Positions 18,545-28,309 of a DNA stretch of 64,000 nt are shown here, piece after piece; positions within the stretch are counted from its first letter, which is position 1, and the number at the start of each line of letters is the position of its first letter. The DNA comes from Chlorobiaceae bacterium (GTDB taxonomy: Bacteria; Bacteroidota; Chlorobiia; Chlorobiales; Chlorobiaceae). Both the position numbers and the translations under genes were made by a program. The notes beneath the pieces are model-generated. The model ran no database searches. It was not told the origin of the DNA and worked only from the letters and a program-made list of their open reading frames with translations. The stretch lies in the NCBI GenBank assembly GCA_013334755.1, contig JAAXWX010000004.1, positions 17,962-81,961 of the forward strand, given 5' to 3'.

Positions 18545-19196
18545 CCCTGATCTTTGCCGCTGTTTGTGCCGGATCGGCAGCCTTGAAGAATGCTGTACCG
18601 GCAATCAGTGCATCGGCACCGGCCGAGACCACTTCCTGTGCATTTTCTTCCGTGATGCCACCATCAATGGCAATGACCATATCCGGATTCAGCTGCTGAC
18701 GCATTTCATGGAGCTGCTGGATTTTGCTGATTGACGAGGCTATAAATTTCTGCCCCCCGAAGCCGGGATTAACCGACATCAGAAGAACAAGATCGAGATC
18801 AGGGAGGATTGATTCAAGGGTCGAATTCGGTGTTCCGGGATTAATCGAAACACCGGCTTTTGCACCAAGGCTTTTGATGAACTGAATGGTGCGGTGCAGA
18901 TGCGGGCAAGCTTCCTGATGGACCGTGATCTGGTGGGATCCTGCCTTGACAAAATCCTCAATAAAACGGTCTGGATTGGTAATCATCAGATGGGTGTCGA
19001 TAATCATTGGCGTGCATGATGCAATAGCTTGCACGATCAATGGCCCAAAGGTGATGTTGGGAACAAAGTTGCCGTCCATGATGTCGCAGTGCATCCAGTC
19101 TGCTCCTGCCTTGGTGGCTATATTGATGGAGTGTTCAAGCCGTGAGAAATCAGCTGAAAGAATGGAAGGTGCAAGAAGCGTTGATGGTGCAGGCAT
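18531..19196 (-). CDS. rpe: Ribulose-phosphate 3-epimerase
   Basis: Interconverts ribulose 5-phosphate and xylulose 5-phosphate in the pentose phosphate pathway. 221 residues, TIM barrel. Metal and catalytic residues sit in LSADFSRLEH, DWMHCDIMDGNFVPNITFGP, IDTHLMI and VIAIDGGITEENA. It is the last gene of the minus-strand run that begins with pheA, 44 bases after the BamA-like gene, and converges on trpC. Confidence 0.97.
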   Translation of the reverse strand: MPAPSTLLAPSILSADFSRLEHSINIATKAGADWMHCDIMDGNFVPNITFGPLIVQAIASCTPMIIDTHLMITNPDRFIEDFVKAGSHQITVHQEACPHLHRTIQFIKSLGAKAGVSINPGTPNSTLESILPDLDLVLLMSVNPGFGGQKFIASSISKIQQLHEMRQQLNPDMVIAIDGGITEENAQEVVSAGADALIAGTAFFKAADPAQTAAKIRAMTR

Positions 19197-19240
19197 GGTG
19201 ATACTGTCTTGATCGTGAAAAAAATAATTCGGCTAAATAA

Positions 19241-21442
19241 TTAAAAAGCTTCGCCAATTCCAAAATTGAAGGTGTAGTCACCGATGCACAATTTTGAGAA
19301 ACGCCATGGTTTTGCTTGAGTCGGATCATGCAGTTTATAGGCGAAATCAAAACGGAACGGTCCTATAGGAGAACCTATACGCAGTCCTATTCCTGAGTCC
19401 AGGGCAAAGTCTTTTGTCAGGGATTTCAGATTGAAGCCATAGGGTCCGTTTCTGTCCCAGATGTTTCCGATATCGGTAAAGAATGTTATTCCCGATGGTT
19501 GATTAAACAGCGTGAAAAATTTCTTCCGGTATTCCAGATTGAGTTCAAGCTTGATGTCAGCACCGAAATTCGCAGCAGCTTTGCTCGTGCTTTTGCCAGG
19601 TCCGAGGGTATTGAAAAGCCAGCCGCGCATACTGTTCGTACCTCCGGCATAAAAACGGCGTTCTTCAGGAGTTGTTTCAGCTTTGCCATAGGGCGTCATC
19701 CATCCAATACGTACTCTTCCGGCGACCTGGCTTTGCGGTGAAAAGTTTTTTGCATAGCTCAGACCGCTTTCAAGTTTTACATATTGTGAATAGGTTGTGC
19801 CGAATATTTGTGGATCCGTGCTTGTGAATCCATTATAATTTCTGGTGTCGAAATATGTATCCATCAACCATGCAAGGCTTCCTGATTCTTCAAGAAGGAG
19901 GTCAATGTTCCAGATTGACTGCTCAGCAGGAGTGCTCTGTCGGTTTGTGGAGTTGTAGCGAAGCCGGAACGTCTGGTTTACATGGGTTTCCAGCAGGCTG
20001 TCTATACCTGCGTTTACTGCGGCTTCATTTGTAGGGTCTATACCGATATTGTTGGCAAGATCGGTTTTAAAAAGCTGTTTGAATCCAGTCAGCGAGTCTT
20101 TTTTAACCCATTCAAATTCAAAAAAATCAAAATTCAGGCGCGATGATGGATTCAGGCGGGCACTGTATGTTCCGCGGATCAGTCCGTTTTTATTAGAGAG
20201 TAATACAGGAAGCTTTGTTGCTGCGTATTCAAGGGTTGTTGAATAGAAATTGCCGGGTTTTTTGAGAACTGGTAAGACAAGATCACTTTTCAGACTGAAC
20301 TCGTAAGGGATCACTTTTGCGTACTGATCTGAATCAAGGTTTTGAAGCAGTTTGTTGTTGTAACCGGTTTGGGTGCCGTATTCGGTGGAAGCATGGAACT
20401 GTTCGGCTCCCCCGAGCAGGTTTTTATTTTCATAAGCAAGAGATGCGCCGAAAAAGAGAGAGCCGTAACGATTGTCAACAAGTATCTTTGGCTCTATCTG
20501 GTGTTTTGGCGCAGTTTCAAGGTGGATAGTTGTGTAGAGTTTTTCGCCTTGCACTGAGTCAGGGCTTATGTAAATGGATGAAAAGATATTGGTTGCGCCA
20601 AAATTTTGCAGGGTACGCTGTTCGAGACTCTGGCGTGTAAAGTTGTCCGGGTGAAATTGTATGGCTGAAGTGATCAGATGAGGTGAGATATTCTGATTTC
20701 CAAGGATTATTCCGTTGACATTTTTTTGTGTAAACGTTTTAGCTTTTGTGGCGGTGTCGTTTTTTACTGGATTGTGGACAACAGCATTGATCGGGCCATA
20801 TTTAAGCCGTTTTGGCAGAGAAAGCTGAAAGAGGATGCCAGCATGAGTTCCAACGGTATCAACCTTGATGCGGATACTGTCTTCATGAAAAAAAGCAAAA
20901 CCATATTCTCTGAAAAAAGAGAGCGTACGATCCCGCTCTTCAATCAGTTTTTCAACGGAAAAAACATCATTGACCGTCAAACTTTTTTTGTTGAGATACT
21001 CTTTTTTGAGTTCTTCAGGAATTATTTCTATTCCTTCATATGTGACAAAGTCAACTCTTGATGGTTCGTTTTCACGAACCTTGATGTTGATTTCCAGCTT
21101 TTTACCACTATTTTTTCTGACAATAACAGTGTCCACATCAGTGAAAAAATAGCCTTTATAGGTATAGAGCTTCTTGATGAGGAAGATGTCTTTTTCAAAT
21201 TCAGCGGAATTGAAGGGCTTGCGCATACCCCCGAAGAGGCCAAGTCCAAGGAAGGATCGGTTTTCGGAGGTGCCAATGATCAGGCGAAGTTCTTCTTCAG
21301 TGATCGATTTATTGCCGCTGAAGCGAATGCTGCTGACATATGGTGATGTGTTCGCGAGCTTGTTCCCTGTCTTGATTGACTGGCTCTGAGCCGGAAAGGC
21401 ACAGAGCAGAACAAGGGCGATAAGAGTGAATGCTTTTGCCAA
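19241..21442 (-). CDS. BamA/TamA-family outer-membrane protein (POTRA plus 16-strand barrel)
   Basis: 733 residues. A signal peptide (MAKAFTLIALVLLCAFPAQSQS) is followed by POTRA-like repeats (one starts VSSIRFSGNKSITEEELRLIIG) to about residue 310 and then an Omp85 barrel. Barrel motifs are RFYAGGTNSMRGW (the loop-6 RGF/RGW signature) and GSPIGPFRFDFAY near the end; the last residue is Phe, the usual signal for the assembly machinery. Omp85 proteins insert or export outer-membrane proteins. It is shorter than typical BamA (about 800 residues) and I cannot decide between BamA, TamA or a lineage-specific paralogue. It follows the DUF2795 gene by 19 bases. Confidence 0.88.
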   Translation of the reverse strand: MAKAFTLIALVLLCAFPAQSQSIKTGNKLANTSPYVSSIRFSGNKSITEEELRLIIGTSENRSFLGLGLFGGMRKPFNSAEFEKDIFLIKKLYTYKGYFFTDVDTVIVRKNSGKKLEINIKVRENEPSRVDFVTYEGIEIIPEELKKEYLNKKSLTVNDVFSVEKLIEERDRTLSFFREYGFAFFHEDSIRIKVDTVGTHAGILFQLSLPKRLKYGPINAVVHNPVKNDTATKAKTFTQKNVNGIILGNQNISPHLITSAIQFHPDNFTRQSLEQRTLQNFGATNIFSSIYISPDSVQGEKLYTTIHLETAPKHQIEPKILVDNRYGSLFFGASLAYENKNLLGGAEQFHASTEYGTQTGYNNKLLQNLDSDQYAKVIPYEFSLKSDLVLPVLKKPGNFYSTTLEYAATKLPVLLSNKNGLIRGTYSARLNPSSRLNFDFFEFEWVKKDSLTGFKQLFKTDLANNIGIDPTNEAAVNAGIDSLLETHVNQTFRLRYNSTNRQSTPAEQSIWNIDLLLEESGSLAWLMDTYFDTRNYNGFTSTDPQIFGTTYSQYVKLESGLSYAKNFSPQSQVAGRVRIGWMTPYGKAETTPEERRFYAGGTNSMRGWLFNTLGPGKSTSKAAANFGADIKLELNLEYRKKFFTLFNQPSGITFFTDIGNIWDRNGPYGFNLKSLTKDFALDSGIGLRIGSPIGPFRFDFAYKLHDPTQAKPWRFSKLCIGDYTFNFGIGEAF

Positions 21443-21461
21443 GCATGAATCCCGTTTTGTG

Positions 21462-21689
21462 CTATGTTAATGGCTCTTCATCACCGTATCCAAAGTCTTC
21501 ATCGGTAGGATAGTCAGGCCATATTTCGTCAAGACTTTCATACATTTCATCGCTTTCCGGCAAGTCAAGCAGGTTATCGATCACCTGTTGGGGAGCACCT
21601 GTCCTGTTTGCGTAATTGATAAGTTCATCTTTTGTTACAGGCCATGGAGCATCAGCTATATGACGGGCAAGATCTAAATTCCAGTACAT
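21462..21689 (-). CDS. DUF2795-domain small acidic protein
   Basis: 75 residues, strongly acidic C-terminus (about 15 Asp/Glu in the last 30 residues). The core DLARHIADAPWPVTKDELINYANRTGAPQQVIDNLLDLP matches the DUF2795 pattern seen in small bacterial proteins of unknown function (LxxxxWPxxKxxLxxYAxxxGxxxxVxxxL). It lies between the M23 peptidase and BamA-like genes on one strand, so it is probably co-transcribed with them. Confidence 0.75.
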   Translation of the reverse strand: MYWNLDLARHIADAPWPVTKDELINYANRTGAPQQVIDNLLDLPESDEMYESLDEIWPDYPTDEDFGYGDEEPLT

Positions 21690-21765
21690 ACTACGTCGAT
21701 TGAGTTATTCAGATTACAAGTGATTATTGCTCTGTTCCAGTGAAATTTATTGAGTCGTGATGAAC

Positions 21766-22494
21766 TTACCCGGATTTTTTTTCATCAAAGAAATAAGCCG
21801 TCGGATTGACTTTTACGTTATCTTTCTGGACTTCATAGTGTAGATGAGGGCCTGTTGATAGCCCGGAGTTTCCTGAAAGGGCAATAATTTCACCGCGGTT
21901 CACTCTCTGGCCCTGGCGCACGAGAGATTTTGAGAGATGGGCATAGATGGTTTTATAGCCGTAGCCGTGATTAATAATTATTTTTTGTCCATACCCTTTG
22001 TCATATCCTGAAAAAGCAACAATTCCATCACCTGTAGACTGAACCCTTGTGCCTTCTGAAGCAGAAAAATCAATGCCTGAGTGAAAAAGAGAGACATTAT
22101 AGATCGGGTGTATACGGCTTCCGAAATCGCTTGTAATTGAGCCGCTGAGAGGCTTGATGTTTGGTATACTGGAAACAAAAGAGGCCGGATCGGGGTTTTC
22201 AGTTAACTCCATGGATTCGGTGCCGTTGTTTCTCTGAAGATCAATCTGCATGATCAGTTGTTCAATCATCTGTTCAGTACTGGCAAGCAGTCCTTCGGTA
22301 GTGTTTGCCGGAACGGCGTTTCTTGCCTCAACGGGCTGTTTTTCTTCAGCATGGAGAGCTGGAGAAGTCCACAACAAAGATGAAATAAGCCAAATAAAAA
22401 GAAAAACCATTCCTGAAGATACACGAACAAAAAGAGAACTCTTCACTTTAATGCCGTATTCAGATAAAGCTATAATCCGTACTTTTAACGTCAT
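21766..22494 (-). CDS. M23-family (LytM) zinc metallopeptidase
   Basis: Peptidoglycan endopeptidase-type protein, 242 residues from ATG 22494. An N-terminal membrane/signal segment (MVFLFIWLISSLLW) ends at ALHA, which suits signal peptidase; then a linker with a short helical stretch and the M23 domain. The zinc ligands are present (HSGIDFSA, giving HxxxD, and the HLHYEV motif), plus the catalytic His in YAHLSKSL, so the enzyme should be active. A TTG at 22542 is a less likely start. It is 80 bases downstream of polA in the minus-strand run. Confidence 0.9.
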   Translation of the reverse strand: MTLKVRIIALSEYGIKVKSSLFVRVSSGMVFLFIWLISSLLWTSPALHAEEKQPVEARNAVPANTTEGLLASTEQMIEQLIMQIDLQRNNGTESMELTENPDPASFVSSIPNIKPLSGSITSDFGSRIHPIYNVSLFHSGIDFSASEGTRVQSTGDGIVAFSGYDKGYGQKIIINHGYGYKTIYAHLSKSLVRQGQRVNRGEIIALSGNSGLSTGPHLHYEVQKDNVKVNPTAYFFDEKKSG

Positions 22495-22574
22495 GCGATA
22501 TAGAGGATTGTTTGTCTGAACAGGAATGTGATTTATTGCCAAATATAAAAAAACTTTTTTTTATAAGTCAATGA

Positions 22575-25409
22575 TTAATGGGCTTCTAACCAGTTTTTTC
22601 CAATGCCGGTATCGACGAGAACCGGTACGGTTTTTAGTCCGCAAGTTATTGCGGCATCAATCATTGCCTGCTCAACAAGGTTTGAAAGCAGTTCTTTTTC
22701 TGTATCAGTGGTTTCAAAGAGCAGTTCGTCATGCACTTGTAGAAGCATGACAGATTTCATGTTCTGATGTTGCATCCGGGCGCTGCAGAGGTTCATGGCA
22801 CATTTGATAATATCGGCTGCTGTGCCCTGAATCGGTGTATTCATGGCCGCTCTTTCAGCTGCTTTCTGTATGTTGGAATTCCGGCTATTGAGGTCAGCAA
22901 TGTACCGACGCCGTCCAAGAAGAGTTGAGACGTAACCGTTTATTCTGCCAGCCTCAATAATGTTCTGTAATGCCTGGAACAGGTCAGGGTATTTGGATTT
23001 GTAGATGTCGATAATAGCTGTTGCCTCAGAACGGGGGATGTTGAGTCGTTTGGAGAGCCCGAAAGGCATGATTCCATAAAGCACTCCAAAATTCACCTCT
23101 TTTGCCTTGCGCCGCATGTCACCGGATATTTCATCAGTGCCGAAAATCACTCTTGCAGTTGCTGTATGGATGTCTTCTCGATTGCGGAATGCTTCAATAA
23201 GCTGAGGGTCTGCGGATATTTCAGCGGCAATTCTGAGCTCAATCTGGGAGTAATCTGCCGAAAGAAGCCAGTTGTCCGGAGAAGATGGAATGAACGCTCT
23301 GCGGATCTCTTTACCGAGAGGTGAGCGTATAGGAATGTTCTGCAGGTTCGGGTTGGAAGAGGAGAGCCGGCCGGTAGCAGTGATAAATTGATTGAAAGAG
23401 GTATGTAGCCTGCCTGTTGCCCGATTGACCATTTTGGGCAGTGCATCAATATAGGTGGTTTTGAGCTTCTGGAGGGTCCGGTATTCGAGAATACTGCTTA
23501 CAACAGGATGAAGCGGTGCAAGTTCTTCAAGTACTTCGACGTTGGTTGAAAAGCCGGTTTTGGTGGTTTTTCTGGTTGGAAGCCCAAGTATATTGAAGAG
23601 GAGATGTGAGAGCTGTTTCGGAGAATCGATATTAAAGGCTGAGCCTGCTGCAGTAAAAATTTTTTCAGTAAGACATTCAAGTTCTGTGCCGACTGATCTG
23701 GACGTTTTTTCAAGATGAGGTACGTCGATACAGATGCCTGAGTGCTCCATAGATGCAAGTACCCTGACCAATGGGAATTCGATGTGTTCGCAAAGCCAGA
23801 GGAGCTCTTTTTCTCCATGCATTTTTTCCCGGAATACATCCTCAAGTTGCAGGGCAAGATCAGCATCCTGGCAGGCATAGTCTGAGAGTTTTTCGGGTTC
23901 AACTTCGAAAATATGCAGTTTCGTTTTACCCGTACCTACCAGTTCGTTAAAGGTTGTTGTCCGGTATCCGAGATGTCGGGCAGCCAGATCATCGAGATTG
24001 TGCTTCTCTTCAGGGTCAAGTACATAACTGGCAAGCATGGTATCGAAGCCGACCGGTGAAAGCTCAATATCGTATTTTTTCAGGACCAGAATGTCATATT
24101 TGAGGTTCTGGCCGGTTTTAGGCAGCGACGGGTTTTCGAGGAGTGGTTTGAGTATTTCAAGTGCTGTTTTATAGTGCAGTGCACTGTTTGTCAGAGAGAT
24201 AAATCGTGCTTTTCCTGCTTCAAAAGAGATAGATATGCCGGCCAGTTCGGCTTCAAATGTATCAAGACTGGTGGTTTCTGTATCGACCGCAATCCGGCGG
24301 GCGTCCCTGAGTGAGTTGACAAGCACTTTCAGCTCTTTTTCAGTTGTGATCCTTCCGTAATCGGCCATGGCCCGGGGAGATTGGAGATCTTGTCTGGCAT
24401 CAGGCACTGGATCGGACGGCATTTCATGGAGTGGCGTTTCTGTAGCTGAATTTCGCATGACTTCCGGAAAAACTATCGGCAGTCGGGCGAGAATAGTGTT
24501 AAGTTCCAGTTTTTTCAGCAGCGGCAGGAGCGTTTTACGGTTTGGTATTCCACAGGCAAGTTCCTTCAGGGCAAACTCAATATGAAGATCAGTGCGTATG
24601 GTGACCAGCTGTGTTATAAGGTCGAGTTGTGGTTGAAATTCTTCCAGACTGCGACGTATTTTTGGGGATATTTCCTCGAGATGGTTGAAGATATTCTCAA
24701 GTGAACCGTATTTTCCAAGCAGAAGCGATGCGGTTTTCGGGCCAATTCCCTTTGCTCCTGGAATATTGTCGGAGGTGTCACCGGTGAGTGTCAGGAATTG
24801 GGTGAAGAGTTCAGGCTCAATTCCGAACTGTTCGATAACCTCCTTTTTACCAAACAGTTCCAGTTCATTCTGGTTTTTACCGGGTTTAAGGATTTTTACC
24901 CCGTCATGGACGAGCTGGGCAAGGTCTTTGTCTGGAGTGACAATGTATACCTGACATGTTTGCTCAAAATTACGGGAGGCAGTGCCGATAAGATCATCGG
25001 CTTCATATCCAGGGTTTTTGATGAGCGGAATGTCGAACGCATTCAGAATTTCGAATATGGCATCAAGCTGCTTGATGAGATCTTCAGGTGGTGCCGGTCG
25101 ATTGGCTTTGTATAAGGGGTAAAGATCGTGCCGGAATGTTTTTTCCTTGCTGTCAAATACTGCTGCGAGATATTGTGGCTTATAGGTTTCAAAGATCTTA
25201 AGCAATGTTGTAGTAAAGCCGTAAATTGCTCCGGTAGGCATTCCGTCCCGGCTTGTCATGCCTGCACGTTGAAGGGCAAAAAATGACCGATAGACGATGG
25301 CCATGCCGTCAAGCAGAAAGAGCGATGGCTTTTCGGAGAGGGTTTCCGGATTATCAGTTTTTATCTCCAGGGTTGCGGACGGGAAAAAGTCGAGTTGCCT
25401 CTTATTCAT
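22575..25409 (-). CDS. polA: DNA polymerase I
   Basis: 944 residues from ATG 25409, whose ATGA overlaps the pheA stop; the frame further upstream is inside pheA. Domains in order: 5'-3' exonuclease (LFLLDGMAIVYRSFFA, YEADDLIGT, DNIPGAKGIGPKTA), 3'-5' proofreading exonuclease with an intact DxE (IAVDTETTSLD), and the polymerase with motif A (SADYSQIELRI), motif B (RRKAKEVNFGVLYGI) and motif C (LLQVHDELLFE). All three activities therefore look intact. Used for Okazaki fragment maturation and repair synthesis, together with uvrA. Confidence 0.97.
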   Translation of the reverse strand: MNKRQLDFFPSATLEIKTDNPETLSEKPSLFLLDGMAIVYRSFFALQRAGMTSRDGMPTGAIYGFTTTLLKIFETYKPQYLAAVFDSKEKTFRHDLYPLYKANRPAPPEDLIKQLDAIFEILNAFDIPLIKNPGYEADDLIGTASRNFEQTCQVYIVTPDKDLAQLVHDGVKILKPGKNQNELELFGKKEVIEQFGIEPELFTQFLTLTGDTSDNIPGAKGIGPKTASLLLGKYGSLENIFNHLEEISPKIRRSLEEFQPQLDLITQLVTIRTDLHIEFALKELACGIPNRKTLLPLLKKLELNTILARLPIVFPEVMRNSATETPLHEMPSDPVPDARQDLQSPRAMADYGRITTEKELKVLVNSLRDARRIAVDTETTSLDTFEAELAGISISFEAGKARFISLTNSALHYKTALEILKPLLENPSLPKTGQNLKYDILVLKKYDIELSPVGFDTMLASYVLDPEEKHNLDDLAARHLGYRTTTFNELVGTGKTKLHIFEVEPEKLSDYACQDADLALQLEDVFREKMHGEKELLWLCEHIEFPLVRVLASMEHSGICIDVPHLEKTSRSVGTELECLTEKIFTAAGSAFNIDSPKQLSHLLFNILGLPTRKTTKTGFSTNVEVLEELAPLHPVVSSILEYRTLQKLKTTYIDALPKMVNRATGRLHTSFNQFITATGRLSSSNPNLQNIPIRSPLGKEIRRAFIPSSPDNWLLSADYSQIELRIAAEISADPQLIEAFRNREDIHTATARVIFGTDEISGDMRRKAKEVNFGVLYGIMPFGLSKRLNIPRSEATAIIDIYKSKYPDLFQALQNIIEAGRINGYVSTLLGRRRYIADLNSRNSNIQKAAERAAMNTPIQGTAADIIKCAMNLCSARMQHQNMKSVMLLQVHDELLFETTDTEKELLSNLVEQAMIDAAITCGLKTVPVLVDTGIGKNWLEAH

Positions 25410-26245
25410 TCTGCAATTACTCCGTAGCTTCCAAGGACGTTGACCATGGTTGCAAATTCTTTGAGATGGCAAAGGGCGTTGTGAATATTCCGGTCGTTCT
25501 GATGTCCGATGAAATCGACATAAAAAAGATACTCAAACGCTTTTTTCCTGAAGGGTCTCGACTCGATTTTTGTCATATCAATATCTCGCAGGGCGAAGGT
25601 AGCCAGTGCCTTGAATAGTGATCCTTGTTCATTGGGGAGCGTGAAGGCAATTGATGTCTTGTGGTGCGCAGTATCCTGTATGGTTTTAACGTTCAAGGGT
25701 TCTGGATTTTTTGCATGTGCAATACAGAAAAACCGGGTAATGTTCCATTCCTCATCGGCCAGATTTTCCTGCAGGATTTCAAGCCCATAAAGTTCGCCTG
25801 CTCTTTTTGATGCAATGGCAAGTTTTGTGGAATCTTTTTCGGCAGCAATCATTTTTGCGCTGCCGGCTGTATCGTAGGCGACTTCAGCTTTGAGATTCAT
25901 GTGAGCTGCAAAAAAGTTTCGGCACTGAGCCAATGCCTGCGGGTGTGAGAGTACCTTCACGGCCTTTTCTATCGTTGAACCCGGTATGCCGAGCAGGCAG
26001 TGCTTCACTTTGACGAAGGTTTCGCCCACAATAGTAACAGGATGCTGGAGCAGAAGATCATAGTTTTGATGAATGCTGCCTCCAAGTGAATTTTCAATAG
26101 GGATGACTGCATAATTCACGTCGTGGTTCTCAACAGCAGCAAAAACCTCTTCAAATGATTCGAATGGTTGTGGTTCTCCGACCCGGAGAGCCGCGATTTC
26201 ACTGTAAGCCCCTGGCTCACCCTGATAGGCGGTCACGTTTGCCAT
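25406..26245 (-). CDS. pheA: Prephenate dehydratase
   Basis: Forms phenylpyruvate from prephenate for phenylalanine synthesis. 279 residues, monofunctional: a catalytic PDT domain (AYQGEPGAYSE, IPIENSLGGSIHQNYDLL, and the TRF motif in NITRFFCIA) and a C-terminal ACT domain with the Phe-binding ESRP motif (MTKIESRPFRKK), which implies feedback inhibition by phenylalanine. No chorismate mutase domain is fused. First gene of the minus-strand run into polA, with a 4-base overlap. Confidence 0.96.
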   Translation of the reverse strand: MANVTAYQGEPGAYSEIAALRVGEPQPFESFEEVFAAVENHDVNYAVIPIENSLGGSIHQNYDLLLQHPVTIVGETFVKVKHCLLGIPGSTIEKAVKVLSHPQALAQCRNFFAAHMNLKAEVAYDTAGSAKMIAAEKDSTKLAIASKRAGELYGLEILQENLADEEWNITRFFCIAHAKNPEPLNVKTIQDTAHHKTSIAFTLPNEQGSLFKALATFALRDIDMTKIESRPFRKKAFEYLFYVDFIGHQNDRNIHNALCHLKEFATMVNVLGSYGVIAE

Positions 26246-26361
26246 TGTTTTTTCTTGTTAGTAACTTGCATGAATGCCTTCGGATTTGATTTTATTTAAA
26301 GAAAATAAATCTATTATCATAGACGGGAGTTTGGAGGAATAATAAATCAGCATTTTTTATT

Positions 26362-27114
26362 ATGTCAGGACACAGCAAATGGGCAACCATTAAAAGGAAA
26401 AAGGCGGTAACAGATCAGAAAAGAGGCAGCTTGTTCACTAAACTGGTTAAGGAGATTACGATTGCGGCGAAAATGGGCGGAGGAGATCCTGCGGGGAATC
26501 CACGTCTCAGACTTGCGATCGATACAGCGAGGGACAATTCCATGCCGATGGACAATATCCAGCGAGCTGTCAAAAAGGGGACAGGAGAGCTTGAAGGTGT
26601 TACCTATGACGAGATTACCTATGAAGGGTACGGGCCCGCAGGGATAGCACTGATTATCGAGACAGCTACAGACAATCGAAATCGTACCGTTGCCGATATC
26701 CGTCACATCATGAGTCGCAATAATGGTTCTCTTGGTGAGAGCGGCAGCGTTTCCTGGATGTTTCAGCGCAAGGGATCTCTTGATGTTCCGAGGTCAGCCG
26801 CCGGAGAGGATCATCTTATGGAAATTCTGCTTGATGCAGGTCTTGAAGATCTCAACAGTGATGATGAGAACTACTATACTCTCATAACCGATGTCAAGGA
26901 TCTTGAAAAAGTCAAAAAAGTGCTTGACGAGGCGGGTATAGTGTACGAGAATGCAAAAATTGATCTTATACCGGAAAATTATATTGAGCTTGAAGCCGAA
27001 GATGCCCGGAAAGTGATCAAGTTGATTGACGCTTTTGAAAGCAATGATGATGTACAGGCGGTTTACACGAATATGGAGATCAGCGAAAGTGCAATGAGCA
27101 GTTTAAACGATTAG
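26362..27114 (+). CDS. yebC: YebC/PmpR (TACO1) family protein
   Basis: 250 residues. N-terminal signature [20 protein letters not shown] is diagnostic; [11 protein letters not shown] and the C-terminal [10 protein letters not shown] follow. Family members act as DNA-binding regulators in some bacteria and, in others, bind ribosomes to relieve stalling at proline runs. Placement directly before ruvC (4-base gap) is a common bacterial arrangement, and both face away from pheA across a 116-base gap. Confidence 0.95.
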   Translation: MSGHSKWATIKRKKAVTDQKRGSLFTKLVKEITIAAKMGGGDPAGNPRLRLAIDTARDNSMPMDNIQRAVKKGTGELEGVTYDEITYEGYGPAGIALIIETATDNRNRTVADIRHIMSRNNGSLGESGSVSWMFQRKGSLDVPRSAAGEDHLMEILLDAGLEDLNSDDENYYTLITDVKDLEKVKKVLDEAGIVYENAKIDLIPENYIELEAEDARKVIKLIDAFESNDDVQAVYTNMEISESAMSSLND

Positions 27115-27118
27115 AAGA

Positions 27119-27682
27119 GTGGTTGTTCTGGGGATTGATCCGGGAAGCCGACTTACCGGCTATGGTGTGATTCGCCAGGATTGCGGAGGTTTTTCAGTGC
27201 TTGCATGTGGTGTTATCCGGCTTCACGCCCGTAGTAGTCATGCCGAGCGGATCGGTCAGATATATCGCGAGCTTGATAAGATTATTGCTGATTTTCGGCC
27301 TGAACGTGTTTCTCTTGAAACGGTATTTTTAAGCAGGAATGTGCAGTCTGCTCTGAAACTTGGTCAAGTGAGAGGTGCTGTTATTGCTTTGGCGATGAAC
27401 CGGAATCTTGTGTTGCATGAGTATGCTCCCCGTGAGGTTAAATCGGCAGTAACCGGCAAAGGGGCCGCAAGCAAGGAACAGGTTGCGTTTATGGTTTCAA
27501 GGATGCTTGCTCTCAATCCAATTCCTCAGCCTTATGATGTTACGGATGCTTTGGGCATTGCATTATGTGATCTGCTTAGAGGTGAAAGCCGTAATCCGTT
27601 TCGCCCCTTGCATGCAGGTCGGAAAGGGGGGAGTAGCTGGTCGAAGTTTGTTTGTGCATCACCCGATATGGTTATCCGGTAG
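27119..27682 (+). CDS. ruvC: Crossover junction endodeoxyribonuclease RuvC
   Basis: Holliday junction resolvase, 187 residues. The acidic active site is complete: Asp7 ([12 protein letters not shown]), Glu67 (VSLETVFL), Asp140 and Asp143 ([14 protein letters not shown]). GTG start 4 bases after yebC. The other resolvasome gene, ruvB, is 31 kb away at 59217; ruvA is not in the window. Confidence 0.96.
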   Translation: MVVLGIDPGSRLTGYGVIRQDCGGFSVLACGVIRLHARSSHAERIGQIYRELDKIIADFRPERVSLETVFLSRNVQSALKLGQVRGAVIALAMNRNLVLHEYAPREVKSAVTGKGAASKEQVAFMVSRMLALNPIPQPYDVTDALGIALCDLLRGESRNPFRPLHAGRKGGSSWSKFVCASPDMVIR

Positions 27683-27754
27683 TTTCGGATCTGCGGATGG
27701 CGGAACTGCCCGTGTTTAAAAGAGTGTTCATGACTCAAAAATAAATTCATAACT

Positions 27755-28309
27755 GTGGAAGGTCGTATTGTTAATCTCCCTAATTTTCTCAGTTTCCTGA
27801 GAATTTTACTGATTCCCTGGTTCCTCTTTTATTTTCATACGGGTCATCTTGATATTGCCATTGTCATCATGATTGTTGCTGTTCTGACCGACTGGTTCGA
27901 CGGTCAGGCTGCCCGATGGACGAACGAGGTTTCCGAAATGGGGAAAATTCTTGATCCGCTTGCCGACAAGCTTTGTCTTGCAAGTGTGGCAGTTTATTTT
28001 CTCTGGATCGGGCAGCTTCCCTTGTGGTTTGTCCTTTTTGCACTGCTCAGGGATATCCTGATTTTTGTTGGTGCCGGATATGTAAAATTCCGGTATTCCG
28101 TGGTTACGACATCCCTCTGGCCAGGAAAATGGGCGGTGGGTTTTGTCTCAATGATGTTTATCGCGATGGTCTGGCCTCACCCTTTTTTCAAGCAATATTT
28201 AGTGAAGGAATTTTTCTTGTATCTCTCTGCAATAATGCTTTTATACTCCTTTGTTTTGTATTGCGTGAGATTCTACAAAATTCATATGGGGCTTGAGTAC
28301 AAAGCCTGA
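27755..28309 (+). CDS. pgsA: CDP-diacylglycerol-glycerol-3-phosphate phosphatidyltransferase
   Basis: Makes phosphatidylglycerol phosphate at the inner membrane. 184 residues, several membrane helices. The CDP-alcohol phosphatidyltransferase motif is complete: Asp46, Asp49-Gly50, Ala53-Arg54, Gly63, Asp67, Asp71. The N-terminus (NLPNFLSFLRILLIP) is that of PgsA. GTG start at 27755. Related CDP-alcohol transferases with other acceptors remain possible. It follows ruvC by 72 bases. Confidence 0.9.
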   Translation: MEGRIVNLPNFLSFLRILLIPWFLFYFHTGHLDIAIVIMIVAVLTDWFDGQAARWTNEVSEMGKILDPLADKLCLASVAVYFLWIGQLPLWFVLFALLRDILIFVGAGYVKFRYSVVTTSLWPGKWAVGFVSMMFIAMVWPHPFFKQYLVKEFFLYLSAIMLLYSFVLYCVRFYKIHMGLEYKA

